From: Branchiostoma floridae
Lineage: Eukaryota > Chordata > Leptocardii > Amphioxiformes > Branchiostomatidae
Direction: 5' to 3'
DNA length: 64,000 bases
NCBI RefSeq assembly: GCF_000003815.2
Contig: NC_049997.1
Span: 10,223,860-10,287,859, forward strand
Of the stretch, positions 26,027 to 38,230 are shown in pieces. The first letter of the stretch is position 1; each line of letters starts with the position of its first letter. The position numbers and the translations under genes are program-made. The notes beneath the pieces are model-generated. The model did not search any database, was not told the origin of the DNA, and saw nothing but the letters and a program-made list of their open reading frames with translations.

Positions 26027-29000
26027 TATTTTTTGTCCTCAACTCCACAGACTGTGCCCTCGTTGTGTTTGTATGCTCACACTAACTGATAGTACTTTTT
26101 TATGGTACATTGTATGTTGTTCCCCTTTTTGCAAGGGGTAGATATGCTTTCCCTTCAGATGTGAAACTATTAGAATGATTTGGTCCATAATTAACTAACA
26201 GTTTGACAGATAATAAGAAAGTCTGTAACAAAAGATGATGAGGCATTTTGTCCCAATTTGACAAGTATGACCCTTCAAAGCTGAAGCAATTTGGTGGATA
26301 CTATATGAAAGCTAATCACACCAGCAGCAAACTAGTTATAACAGTTTTGTTTCTTAGATTTCTAAGTCTGGAATTTTGCATCTACAGGTGTTGAGCGGAG
26401 AAGGATCTATGACATCGTGAATGTCCTGGAGAGTGTTCAGGTGGTCAGTCGTCTGGCCAAGAACCGCTACAACTGGCATGGCAGGACCCTGCTCAACAAC
26501 ACTCTGTCACGACTTAAGGTAGGTCTCGGGGGTCCTCTTGTACTTAAAACTACTTTGTGGTCAATTTTGAATCCATTGTTTCAAAGACCTGTTGTTTCGT
26601 GATACCACTAGCTCTCCTTTTGTCTGGCTCGTGCTTGTTTGTAGTGCTAGTAACTAGTATTGCCCTTTACTCTAGATGCCTTGCACTTACGCTTTTGTCT
26701 GAAATGAACAAACTATTGTTGTATGTAGTCCCAAAGTTAGGAGAAGGTCATCATAACATTTACATGTACTATCACAAAAACAGATGATTCTGAATACCTG
26801 TAATTTCCAACCCGAAAAATGGACTTACCCAAATTTTCTACTGTCCAACATCAGACAGTCATATTATGCAGATAACTCACATGCAAATTATGATTCACTG
26901 CTGGAACATGACTCAGGCTAAGTCATGTGTTCTATCCGCATTTTTTTTGGTTGAAAATTAAAGTTTAACTGGCTGTAAAACATTCCTTCTTTATGACAGG
27001 TCCAGGGCCTTGAGATGAAGTATGATGAGATGATGGAGCAGGTGAAACAGCAGGAGGAGGAGGATGAGTTTGAGCCGAGATCTCGCAAGGCGCCGCTCCA
27101 CGTCAACAAGGACATGAACATGCCTAACCGCACAGGCTACCGCTTCGATGCCTCTTCTATCCTGAAAGGTAGGAAGGTTTGACTATTGATATATAGACAT
27201 GTCACGATGTCAGTGTTTTTGGTTGTCTTTCATGGTACAGTATATTATTCGGTGCCCCAAAGAAGTAAAGGTTAAGATAGACCAACAGCTTTTTTTGGCC
27301 AATGGGGCAGTCGGTGAATTGTTATCTGAAGAACACAATGTCTAGCCAGTAATGCCAGGGATCAAACCCGTTCTTGTGTCCAGTAGCCTAGTGTCTAAGC
27401 CAATCAAGGCCATCGAGTTTAGATAAAAGATTTTTTTTGTCACAGTTTGACTGACTTTCATCTTTCTTTCTTCCAAACAGCTGGTGCCACTGCCATTGCC
27501 ATGAGTCGTAGAGACAAGTCCCTCGGGGCCATGAGCCAGAAGTTCATCATGCTGTTCTTGGCTTCAAATGTAAGTCTTCATGTTGAACCTAGCTTTACCA
27601 TGTCAGGAATTCTTATGTGTAGAAAAGCATGCTCTTCTTGGCTTCAAATGTAAGTCTTCATGTTAACCCAAACCTCACCATGTCAGTAATTCTTATGTGT
27701 AGAAAAGTATGCTCTTCTTGGCTTCAAATGTAAGTCTTCATGTTAACCCAAACCTCACCATGTCAGTAATTCTTATGTGTAGAAAAGTGTGCTCTTCTTG
27801 GCTTCAAATGTAAGTCTTCATGTTGAACCAAACCTTCTTGTCAGTAATTGTTATGTGCAGAATAGAATGGCCAACAAGGTTGTCCCTCAATCCAACTGAA
27901 ATATTTGAACAATTTTGGTTACACAGCTGTAATTGCAAGTATTTCTTCACCTACCAGCTGAAAAAGAATGATCCTATTTATAAATCCTTTGTCCTTTGAT
28001 TGATGATTTATCTCCTTATTTATTTGAAATGACCTATCCCGATTAGATCTATGAAATTTTATTGCAAATTCTTGCCCGTGAGGTAATTGCAGGTACAAAC
28101 AGTGTCTATTCTAGCCTAAAGCTAACTACAGAATTCTCTGTTTTAATGATTAATGCCAATTTTATTTAATAATGCACATTCACATGTCTTGTAAAGTTGC
28201 TGAATTACAGATGCTGATGATACAATGCTGTCCAAAACATTTGAAAACAAGAGTTTTTCTTTCCCAGGTGAAGGACATCTCCCTGGAGACGGCTGCTAAG
28301 GTCCTGATTGGAGAGGGAGGACCCTGCGCTGACGAGAACTCCAAGTTCAAAAGTAAGTCAGTAGAACATAGAAACATAGAAAACTACAAGCACTTGAAAT
28401 ACAAACCTGGTGTAATGTCAAGACCTTTGGTCCATCATCTAGATAGGATTCTTTTAGCCTGATTAAATGTTGCTTATAGCAGCCCGCCAAACATCCGCCG
28501 GCCCCCTAGAAGGGGAGGGGCCAGTTACAGCCCTGGACAGCAGAGTTTGTGTTACACAGACTAGTATTCTTTCTGCTTGTGTCAATGGGGAAAACTTTTG
28601 TAGGAGACCATCAAAAAGTGGTCACATTGGCCAGGCAGTCCTTATGTAGACGTGGTCACTTTTAGTAAGTTTTGCAGGTTTGACTGTATATCAATGACTA
28701 GGTGGTCCTTGTAGTACGTTTATGCTCTCTAACAAGCTGAGTACAGGTCAAGGTGAATAGAATGCAGTTGCTAGTGGTTCTAAGTACAAATTGTGTAAGG
28801 TTGTGATCAGGCTTTTAGCTAGGATTTTATAATAGGGAGTCCAAACTTATTGGTGAGTCGCGGTAAGTGACTATTGTAGGGGGTGTCTGGTGGCATCCAC
28901 CTTCCATGGTGCAGAGTTTTTGATGATTTTAAGTTAAAACAGTGCATTCTAAGGTATCCCAAGAGGCAAAAATACTGTTACAGATGTCACAGTAGAAGAC

Positions 29001-32000
29001 TGTGACCACAGATGACCTGGTAGCATCCCTGGTCAATCAGAATTTCATGCTTGTCAGACAATTTTCTCCCCAGTATAGGGCGTCCAGGGGCATCAAATTT
29101 CTTGTTATTCTAAGAAAAGTGCGTCCAGATGACGCGTTGATGCATGCCTGGCTAAAAGCCTGGTTGTGATATAAAACTACAAAGTCTAAAGTTAAATAAT
29201 TCTTGTGTTGTACTTCCCAGCTAAGATCCGGCGCCTGTATGACATTGCTAACGTGCTGACGAGTCTGAAGCTGATTAAGAAGGTTCTGGTTCAGGAGGAC
29301 CGCGGGAAGAAACCGGCCTTCACCTGGATTGGGCCTGACCCTGACATTGACACATTCCAAAGTATGTAGCAAAACTTGAGTATTTCTATTTACAAGTCAA
29401 TATTTCTTTTCTTCCCACTGTCTCAAAGTTGAAAATTTGCCTGCTTATAGCACTTCTGTTATGATGTAGTCTCAATGTTGAAAATTTGCCTGCTTATAGC
29501 ACTTTACAACCTTCATCATGTTTGTAGCAAAACTTGAGTTTTTCTATTTACACTGGAGGTCTAGTGTACAAATAGGAACATTTCTTTAAAGTTTACATCT
29601 CATATTCCTTTTACAATATGAGTCTTTTACACTATGTATTCTTGATGCTCCTTTTAAGATTTTAATAATCTTTCCTGACTACTCTGCCTATCACGTTATG
29701 TAATGCCTGGCATTTGTTTGTATGTGACATGTCTGAACAAGGAAATGCCATAAGGAATAGGTAGGAGAGGCATTCTTTGCATCTTGGTTTTTGTTCCTAC
29801 AGTCTGTGTTGTCAGTGATATTATAGTATTGGTGCTGTGTTTTGTGGAAAAAGAAATGTGGTCTATAGTAAATACGGAAAAGATAACAGGATAAAATGTA
29901 ATGTTTTTGGCAATTTGGCCACGAATAATCAATTAAAATATTGTTAATGTGCCATTTACAGTGGAGGAGAATGCTGAATCTGCTGAGCCAGCAGTTATGA
30001 GCCAAGGAACCATGTACGGGACAGCTGCAGTACACAACACACAAGGTAGGTTGTGATAATAGCAATAACATAAAACCATTTTAAAGCTATAGAGTTGTTT
30101 GCAAAGAGGTCTTTGTCAAGAGTTTACAAGAACATGTTTAGGGTACAGTCAGGTGTCTAGCAACCACTCAAGGGACTTTGGAAAAGTAGTTTCTATAGAG
30201 TGTACACTTTATAAGAAAGCTAGTCATACCACAGTCAGTAAAAAGGAACTGGAAAAACTTTGCACTGGTCATACTGCCCAATTGGTACTTAATCATAGGT
30301 GGTATATGTTTGACATTAACTGCCATTAGATTCTGCATTGTGTTACAATCTGATAGAAATATTCATTTCTCAGGTACATGAAATATGACAGCTTATTTTT
30401 CCATTTTGCAGATCTTGGTGTGCGTGTGTTTGCCCCTGCGGGTACAGACAACCCCCGCGGTCTGACCCGCCACGCCTCCTTCCAGGTCCCAGCAGGAACT
30501 GCAGCCAACATGGAACAGAAACCCTTCTCCTCTGCACCCAACAGTCCTGTTAAAGGTGGGTCTAGGGAACTTTTCTACCTTAAGAATTTTGACATGTCTT
30601 TGTTCATGTAAATCTGTCTTTGTATAACCCTCTTTCCAGAATTTGTTAGTTCTTTTTTTTGTTCCAAGGATTCGTCTGTCCTTTTGTATTGGTATCAGAT
30701 TTTTTGTAAAATTCATCTTCCCTGGACAACCCTCAAGTTGTATTAGATTATTCTATCTTAAGAATTTGATTTTGTCTTTGCGTAATTCTGATTTTTCGAA
30801 TCATTGAAATCTATGTCAAGTCTGATGTAAAATGTTTGTTTTTAATCCTTTTTCCATTTCTATGTCTAGATTTTGAGATTGTCATTTGCTAGATATGATT
30901 TTAAGATTTTCAATTTGTTAGACATCTTTCCTGGACAATCCCCAAGTTGTAGTTTGGTTGGTTGCTACATCAAAGTACAAGTAAACATAAACAGCTGGAG
31001 AAATGTTATTCATTTTGTCCGGGGTGTACAATATGATAACGACTTCTAGTATGGCCTGTTTTCCTTTTCCTTTTAGTCCCCCTTCCTTACCTTTGGTCGC
31101 AACAGAAGACAGTGTTGTTGTTGTTGTTGTTTTTTCTTAAAGTTCACAGCAAAACAAGGCTCTTGGAGCCACTCATGCATTTTGGGTTACAGTACTGGAT
31201 TCTGAAGAAAGTTTGTTTTCCCTTGACTTGAAAAGTTTTAGTTTGTACCCAAACAGGGAAGCAATTCTGTGGAAGCTTGTTTATAATGATGGAGTTCTAG
31301 GAAAGAAGCTGTCAGTGTGGATAAACACATGTCTCTCTTCCTGTACAGAACCACCGCAGCAGTTCCGCATGACAGAGCGTATGCAGCAGCTGATGGCTAT
31401 CTGTCGTCTGGAGCAGGAGGTGAACCAACGAGAGGAGGACCGACAGCGCTCGCTCAAACGACAGCTGCTCGAGTGTCAACAGCAGAACGCAGAGCCGCCT
31501 GCTAAAGTAGCGAGAGGAGAGGTAGAACAACCAACAGAAATTACAGTCATCAAGAAGGTACTTTTAGCTGTTGGTTTTCTTAGTTTTGTTCTGCATAGCC
31601 AGTAAAAATTGTCTTTGGGCATAACACTAGTTTTGTACAATAACTTTTAGTCCACTCAAACCCACTAAAGTACAGGGGGTTAGAGAGACAATAGGCAAGG
31701 GAAATTACAGTCATCAAGAAGGTACTTTTAGCTGTTGGTTTTCTTAAGTTTGCTCTTCATGCCCACAGGGTTGGACAAGTTTTCTAAAATTCATTTGCTC
31801 GAAATTTAAATTACATTTTTCTATGTACTTTCACTTCCATCCATGGGATTCTTGTTATTGGCTCTATTTATCTATATTGCCCAATGCTTGATGCCATGAC
31901 TGAAAAGTAGCAAGTATATCAAAATCTCACTCAATGGAAAAAATCTGATAGGGCAAGTGGGGTTGGAAATGCACTCCAATTTCACTTGCCCGAGACAATA

Positions 32001-35000
32001 GGGCTAGTGGACTTATAACACCCTGGTTCAGCAAACTGCCATTGGGCATAACATACCAGTTTTGTACAGTAGGTACAAGCTGTGTAAGACTGGATTAGTC
32101 AATTCAAATCACTAAAGTCCAGAGGGGAGAGAGACAATAGGCAATGGAAATTACACTTATCTAGAAGGTACTTTTAGCTGTTGGTTTTCTTAAGTTTGTT
32201 CTGCATAGTCAGTAAATAAAGTCTTTGGGCATAAACATCAGTTTTGCAGTAGGTACAAGCTGTATAAGATTGGACTATAAGTTTTAGTCCACTCAAACCC
32301 ACTAAAGTACAGAGGGGAGAGAGACAACAGCCAAGGGAAATTACAGTTATCAAGAAGGTACTTTTAGCTGTTGGTTTTCTTAAGTTTGTTCTGCATAGTC
32401 AGTAAATAAAGTCTTTGGGCATAAACATCAGTTTTGCAGTAGGTACAAGCTGTATAAGATTGGACTATAAGTTTTAGTCCACTCAAACCCACTTAAGTAC
32501 AGAGGGGAGAGAGACAACAGCCAAGGGAAATTACAGTTATCAAGAAGGTACTTTTAGCTGTGTGTTTCAAATTGATTGTGACTGCATGTATCTCCCTTAG
32601 GGTGGAAGCAATTATGGTGTAGGTGCTGTGAAGCTTTTGAAGTTTAAAGAAAATTGTAACATTTTGAAGTTTTCTTATATGCTACATAGTTTTATGAATG
32701 GCCTAAGGACATGTTGGTAAATTTACATGTTGTTCCCTATTTCTAAGTTTCCTTTCTTATATTTGAAACACAGGAAGTCCCAAGGCTGATACCGATGTCA
32801 TCGCTACACCCCATCTCGCAGTCAGCACAGGACGCCAAACCCATTGCCATGGTAACGCAGTGCACCAAGGTGTACAGACCCATCCTACCAGCCAACAAGA
32901 TCCGCCTGGCAGCCACAGTCAGTACTGCAGCACAGACCGGGAACACTGTCACATCCACAGCAGGTAGGAGATGAGCACCCATAAACTTCTGTTTTTCCTT
33001 CATTCCTCTCAACTTTCAAACAGTGAATGCTTTGTTAAGCCTGTTATGATAAGCAAATGAAACACTGCAAGCAATCGCGATAAGGTCACAGTGATGGCTA
33101 AAATATCAATTATCGGTAACATGTTAACTATTAATTTGATGTGTTAATTTGAAAATTAATTAGTAATCTAATCTGCCAACATTCTTTAGCCATCAAGTAC
33201 TCCGGTTGTAAACAAAAACAGTGCTCACTCATATTGAAAGTGTAACTTGCATTGGAGGTATGGTAATTTTAAAGGACCAGGGCTCCAGACTAACTTTTTG
33301 ACCTAGGAGCATGGCGCTCCTAACTCCTAAAACTTAGGAGCGCCAGCAAAAATTTAGGAGCACCACTATGAAAGGTTGGGAGCACAAGCAAACGTCTTAA
33401 GTTAAGCCATACAAAGTAGTACTCCTATTAATCAATGTTTAATTATTTTCAGTGATTATAACAGAAAAAGCATTGATCCTGTAAAATGTTTGTCTTTATC
33501 TGAGTGTCACAGTATCAACAAGAATAAAAATAAAAGTAGATAAAAATTTAAAAAAAAAAATTAAAATTAAAATTAAAGAAATAAAAAATCTTCAGAAGTT
33601 TATTTTATAATTACTGTTACCAAGTAACATTTGGAAGAAACATTCAAACTTAGTAGTGTACCTTATTCACCACTTGTGCTATTTTCAATTGTACCCTGGC
33701 TAAAGAAGACAGAATTAAAAAAAAAAATTAAAAAAATATTTAAAAAATAACTGCCCCCTATCTATTATTGATGGTACTGCAGGAAAACTTCAGGAAATGA
33801 GTCATTCTCTCGCGCATTACCGCGAGATTCGGCGAGAGTTGACATGTAGATCCAACATGGCGGATATTTCCGAGCCGATCGAGCATTGTGCATTATTTTG
33901 GAAGGAATTTTTCGTTGCAGGAACATTAAAACAAGTTGACTACCGGTGAAAAATAGTGAAAATGTATCGGTAACATTTTAATTTGTTTGGTTGGTTGTTA
34001 ATTTCTGTGTTTTGATGGAGAATTTACGGATCTGAGTGACTGTGTGTGTGTGCACGTGTGTGAGCTCGTCCCATGTACAGCGATGTTTAGCCATGTTTTC
34101 GTCTTTGTTCAGCGCAAATTTCAAGATTTTTGGAAGGTTTAAGATGGTCTAAAAGGAAAAGGATATATTTGAGTGCTATATTTTTAAGAGTCTAGTACCA
34201 AATCACTTGGCTTTCGGGTTTTTTTGGACCTGAACCGAAACGTTTCTGCTAGTCCAGAACCATGTTACCGGTATTTCATTTTTTTTGCTCATTTTCCGTG
34301 CGACCATCATTTCAAAAATAGGCGCATTATTAAAATTACTGTCGCGATGCGACCAAATTTAGTCGCAGTCACGAGCCCTGAAGACTAAAAACACCTACAG
34401 AAAACTCCTCAGCCATGGTTATATACTACCTAAAGTAGTTGAAAGAGAATACTCCCCATTTCTTAGTCAGTCAGTTTTTCTGTGACAACCTTTATAAAAG
34501 TGTGTATAGCCATCCAGACATGTATCTTAACTTACCTCCTCACAATTTTTCCCCTCCAGATGCGAGCCACACCCTCATCCTTCAGCCTGTGCAGAACTGC
34601 CCTCGGGGGACCGCCGCCAGGATCGTCCTCTCGCCCAGCAAGGCTGCCAATCAAGCCGTCACCATGACAACCACGGGACAGCCCCTGACCACGACCATGT
34701 CCCTGTCCAACCTCCTCAGCACCATGGCTCAGAGCAACGCGGCCAAGCTGTCCGTACAGCTGAAACCGAACTGTTTACCACCACAAAGCACCACAACAAC
34801 GTTTCAGGAACAAGTCAGCATGATGTCACAGCCTCAGGAAAGTAAGGAGGGAGTGCCGAAGCAGGCGAACATGACCAACAGCCCCTTCACCCTGCTGCAG
34901 AGTGCCAACAGCGCGTTCACGGCGACCGCGCGGTACCTTAACGTCGGATCACAGGGTGTGAGCGCTGCAGCCATACCTTCTAGCATCGTGGTGACGCTAC

Positions 35001-36526
35001 CGGATGGAGTTGTGCAAAGTCAGCTGGTAACATCGACGGCTGAACCTGCTCCAGCTAGGAGAAGTGGGCGACCTGTCCAGCCAAAGCGCCTTGGCGACGA
35101 ATTCGAGTACATTCCCGTCGTGAAACGTCGGAGGGTGGGGGAAAGCGCTGGAGGCACCCAACAAGAGGATAGTAAAGAAGGAACATCAGAGGAGGGGGTT
35201 ATATGTCAAAGTGAAAACAAAAGCCAAGGAGCAAGCCCAAGTCGTTCTGAATCTGACAAGGAAAATGCCTCTCCAAGTGAACGCCTAAATAAGGAGCTAG
35301 AGAAAGCACATGATCAGAAGCAGCTGTTGGTTAGCCACAAGCCTTCTCCCCACAGAGCCTTGCATCTTAGTCCAGAGTTCCAAAACTCCTCACCACCCGC
35401 CAAAAGCCACACCTCACCCACCAATGTCGCATCTGACATGGACTTAGCTGTCCCCATTGATGCAGAGGAGGAACAACAAGTTACTGATCAAGAAGGCAAA
35501 GTAGACTCGCAGCATCAAAGCAGGCAAGATCAAAGAGAAACTCAAACCTCCGCCCTCCCTCAGCCCTTTACTCAAAGCTGGCCAGTGGATCAGCAGGTGG
35601 TTGACAGAAAAGAAGCCTCCACATCGGATGTTCCACAAGCAGCCATGTTTCCACCAGATCTGCTCACCACAAAGGTGATCCCAGTCATCGCGTCTCCCTA
35701 CCAGCCGGTCTTCCTGAACCGCAGCGCCAGCAGTTCTCCCGTGGGCTTCTTCAGCCGACCAGTGTCGTTCTCGGACCTGGAGCACGTGTACTCCCCGACG
35801 GGACAGGTCCTCCCCATCCCCACATCCTTCTCCTCGTCTCCCTCCCTGCTACAGAGCATCAGCGGCTCTCCCCCTCAGCTGGCCATGTTTGGGCCAACCC
35901 TACAGCAAGCCGCCAGCCTAGTCACCCCCCAGACCAGCCCCCTACACCACACCAGCCCGCCTCACACCAGTCCCAACCAGTCGCCACTAGTCTTCCCCTC
36001 AGCCATTGTGCCAAGCATCGCACCCGGAGGAAGCCCTACTACCGCCCTTCCTGTTGCCATAACAACGGGGTCATCGACCTTCGGTTTCACCTTCCAACAG
36101 CTGAGAGGAATGGGGGTCACGACCCAGCCTGTTCACATCGCCCTCAACCCGTCCTCCCACTTGCCAATCAACCAGGTTGCCGGTGGCAACACCACCACTT
36201 GCACCTCCAGCCAATCGCAGACCAGCACTGTACCGATGGTGTCAATCGGCCAGGTCGTTAGCGGCAACACGTCTCCCGGAAGCAGCCAAGTGCCTCTTGT
36301 ACTGGGTCAAGGGTCATCCTTGCGACCTGAGTTTGACCCCCTCATCAAAACCCCAAATGCCAACTCGGTCAACAAGGACAGTACTTTCTTTCACAACACG
36401 CCATTGGTTGTCCCAGCTCAGACAGGCATTCTTTCCTCACCAACAGCCAATCAGAGCACAGGACACTTTGGAACAGCTCAGCGGAAGCTGTCCCTGCCAC
36501 ATGATCCTTGCGCAGAAAGCTCATAA
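24894..36526 (+). CDS. E2F7/8: Atypical E2F transcriptional repressor (E2F7/E2F8 orthologue)
   Basis: DP-independent repressor of E2F target genes. Coding exons: 24894-25594, 25808-25887, 26388-26518, 27000-27168, 27481-27569, 28268-28352, 29221-29361, 29962-30045, 30412-30555, 31349-31557, 32774-32963, 34560-36526; all junctions AG/GT, sum 3990 nt (1329 residues). The start has in-frame TAA 7 nt upstream and a purine at -3. Two winged-helix domains are clear: DBD1 about residues 225-296 ([13 protein letters not shown]) and DBD2 about 368-462 ([18 protein letters not shown], ending TWIGPD). The tail, about 870 residues, is rich in Ser, Thr, Pro and Gln and longer than in human E2F7 (911) or E2F8 (867 total); it holds a KEN triplet ([10 protein letters not shown], near nt 35262) and a basic VKRRR. 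Human family members are E2F targets themselves and are degraded via KEN boxes. Confidence 0.96.
25808..26518 (+). other. E2F7/8 first DNA-binding domain (exons 2-3)
   Basis: Starting from [13 protein letters not shown] at the end of the first coding exon, the domain runs through [20 protein letters not shown] and [19 protein letters not shown] to the NRYNWHGR end. The RRRIYD recognition-helix motif is intact. The intron between holds an AT-dinucleotide microsatellite at 25937-26025. Confidence 0.93.
25937..26025. repeat. AT dinucleotide microsatellite
   Basis: Almost pure alternating T and A with a few G interruptions, in the intron after exon 25808-25887. Confidence 0.97.
27548..27867. repeat. 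80-bp tandem repeat x4 including exon end and splice donor
   Basis: Copy starts at 27548, 27628, 27708 and 27788. The first copy begins inside exon 27481-27569; each copy carries the last 16-22 exon bases and the donor (gcttcaaat|gtaagt), so four equivalent donors stand at 27570, 27650, 27730 and 27810. Since 80 is not a multiple of 3, use of copies 2-4 would shift frame, and the continuous frame stops at 27653. Confidence 0.95.
28050..28110 (-). repeat. Short LINE 3' fragment
   Basis: The word ttgcccgtgaggtaattgca matches similar segments near 48262 and 54350 (ttgcccgagggctaattgca; atgcccgtaggctaattgca). Probably the 3' UTR of one LINE family, minus strand. Confidence 0.5.
28600..28690. mobile_element. 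Pogo-like MITE end
   Basis: Contains aagtggtcacattggccagg and ends gcaggtttgactgtata, which matches the terminus of the element at 43738-44205 (gcaggtttgactata). Only the right part was recognised; it sits in the intron between exons 28268-28352 and 29221-29361. Confidence 0.6.
31537..32557. repeat. Repeat array seeded on exon end and donor, 5 copies
   Basis: The end of exon 31349-31557 plus its donor (gtcatcaagaag|gtacttttagctg) recurs with donors at 31722, 32168 (mutated ctagaag), 32358 and 32548. The last three copies have a 190-bp period and share the intervening aaataaagtctttgggcata and gtccactcaaacccact segments; a longer spacer separates copies 2 and 3. Confidence 0.93.
33278..34380. 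mobile_element. Probable non-autonomous DNA transposon in E2F7/8 intron
   Basis: Starts CAGGGCTC and ends GAGCCCTG, an 8-bp perfect inverted terminus. Inside the left end are repeated words around ctaggagc and gcgctcctaa; the right end has gtcgcgatgcgacc. No clear target-site duplication and no transposase ORF. hAT-like from the CAGRG-type terminus, which is weak evidence. Confidence 0.6.
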
Positions 36527-37470
36527 TACCAGAACAGTACAGCTGCTTTTAATTTCATTACTTTTTTGGCCATCTTTACTTTATTTCATATTTAGCATCT
36601 TTACATTGTTAGAAATCATATTCATTTGGTTTTCTCCACGTAAATAATTGCTTGTTTTTCTTCAGAAGAACATAGCATGGTCTTCAATAGCTGCAAACTC
36701 TTGCACATTCCACTTGATAAACATGCATATCACTGTCTGAATGTAAATGTATTGACAATTAATCGGCTCTGAAAGGAGATTGTTTCGTAGTGGAATAAAC
36801 AGTGAAACTTGGTGCTGTTAAGAACATAGCTTATAGGAAAATGAAGGACTTGTGAAATAGTGTTGATTTTCCTTGGAAAACTCAGAATATGACCAGCTTG
36901 TATGAATTTTGTATGTTCTCTGGTCATATGCAGGCATTTCTATGTAAAATTTGGCAGTTTTTACATTTTCTTTCACTACCATTATTTTCTATTTAGAATT
37001 ATAGTTTATGTAGTCTTTAGCTCAAAGCAAATGTAGACTGCACTTGTTTGATTCAGATATAAATAATTGTACCTAATTTGATATTTATTGCTTCTATGTA
37101 AGCTTTTGTAATCACCTTATTGTAGAGTGATCTAGAGACACACTTTGCTTAAAGTTATGATTTTTTTTACACACAATGGAGTGAACAATTACATTGTGCT
37201 GCTATCAATGCTATACATTTTCCACACAGCAAGAGTGATGATTGTTGTTGGAAAAAAAACTTGACTTTTATTACTTGATTGTCCTAGAAACTGCCAGGTA
37301 CTTTGTACCATAACAGCCTACTTGAAAATATTTCTGTGATTTAGTGTGTTTTATATATTATATGTATATTATTGTTGCCTTTCAATTGGCTGCGAAATAA
37401 TTTTCAATACAAGAAATGTGACATTGCAGTACTTTGTGTTTGTCTTTTTTATGTATTAGATCATTCTCGT
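36527..37470 (+). other. E2F7/8 3' UTR (extent uncertain)
   Basis: AT-rich sequence after the stop. AATAAA at 36794-36799 is a usable poly(A) signal; other AT-rich candidates continue to about 37400. No ORF of interest. Confidence 0.5.
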
Positions 37471-37689
37471 TGTGATTGAATGACTGAAGGCCTTTGTTGT
37501 ACATGCATATGCCCACTGGGTGAGGTAGTGACCATGACTATGGCACAAAAACAAAACACTATCAACCTAACGCTAGCTATATATATAGCTGGAGTGGTGC
37601 TACACATGGAGTCAACCAAAAGGAAAGGGTGGTCACTGGTCAGACGACATTTTTTTTTCTAAAATTACCTTGTAGTTCCATAGCAACCA

Positions 37690-38230
37690 GCTTGGGGGCC
37701 CAAACCAACACCACTTCTTGTTAACACATTCCTGCCACCAAGATATCAACACCAGAGACCGTCCAAAACCAAAGACTCAAAACCAGAAAGCCCTACTGCA
37801 GTACCAATGCCAGCCACCAGAGGGCCCAAAATCAATTTAAAATCATCAGGTTCACACGAACATGTACCTGTGCATCATGGCAATCCATCCAGATATTCTT
37901 AAGATATTTGACAGAATACGTGAATATTTGCACTAAAATGACCATGCAGATCCCTACCACTTCAACCACATGCCAACACCCATCTTCCACCTTAAATTAA
38001 CAACACGTTTACGTCCAGGACCAAAGCTATTTTTAAAAATACTGCTGCAGTACCAAGTTCAACCAACAGGAGGCCCACTGAAACCATCCTACACCGTCAC
38101 TATTATTGCCCAACCTACCAAACACCATTGCATGCAATCCACCCTGTGGTTCATGAGATATATCCCTATACATCATCCGTACCAAAACAGTACCCCGACC
38201 CTTGTCCTAGGACGTTATATCTTTAATACA
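37690..38230. repeat. Diverged direct duplication of about 250 bp
   Basis: Two related blocks: ctactgcagtaccaatgcca near 37793 and ctgctgcagtaccaagttca near 38042, each followed by aggccca and then by a caatcca...agatat segment. Similarity is moderate, with gaps. Likely an old dimeric repeat; not coding. Confidence 0.5.

Larger units (their letters stand above)
27000..29361 (+). other. E2F7/8 linker and second DNA-binding domain (exons 4-7)
   Basis: After an acidic linker, DBD2 spans [20 protein letters not shown] (27481-27569), [16 protein letters not shown] (28268-28352) and [19 protein letters not shown] (29221-29361). Two complete winged helices in one chain are diagnostic of E2F7/8 and remove the need for a DP partner. 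No dimerisation domain was seen. Confidence 0.93.

Noticed and set aside
33270..34390. 8-bp target duplication for the CAGGGCTC element
   Set aside because: Flanks taaaggac and aagactaa do not match convincingly, so I report only the inverted ends.
36177..36647. 156-codon ORF overlapping the end of E2F7/8
   Set aside because: Different frame over the coding sequence of the last exon; low-complexity shadow.
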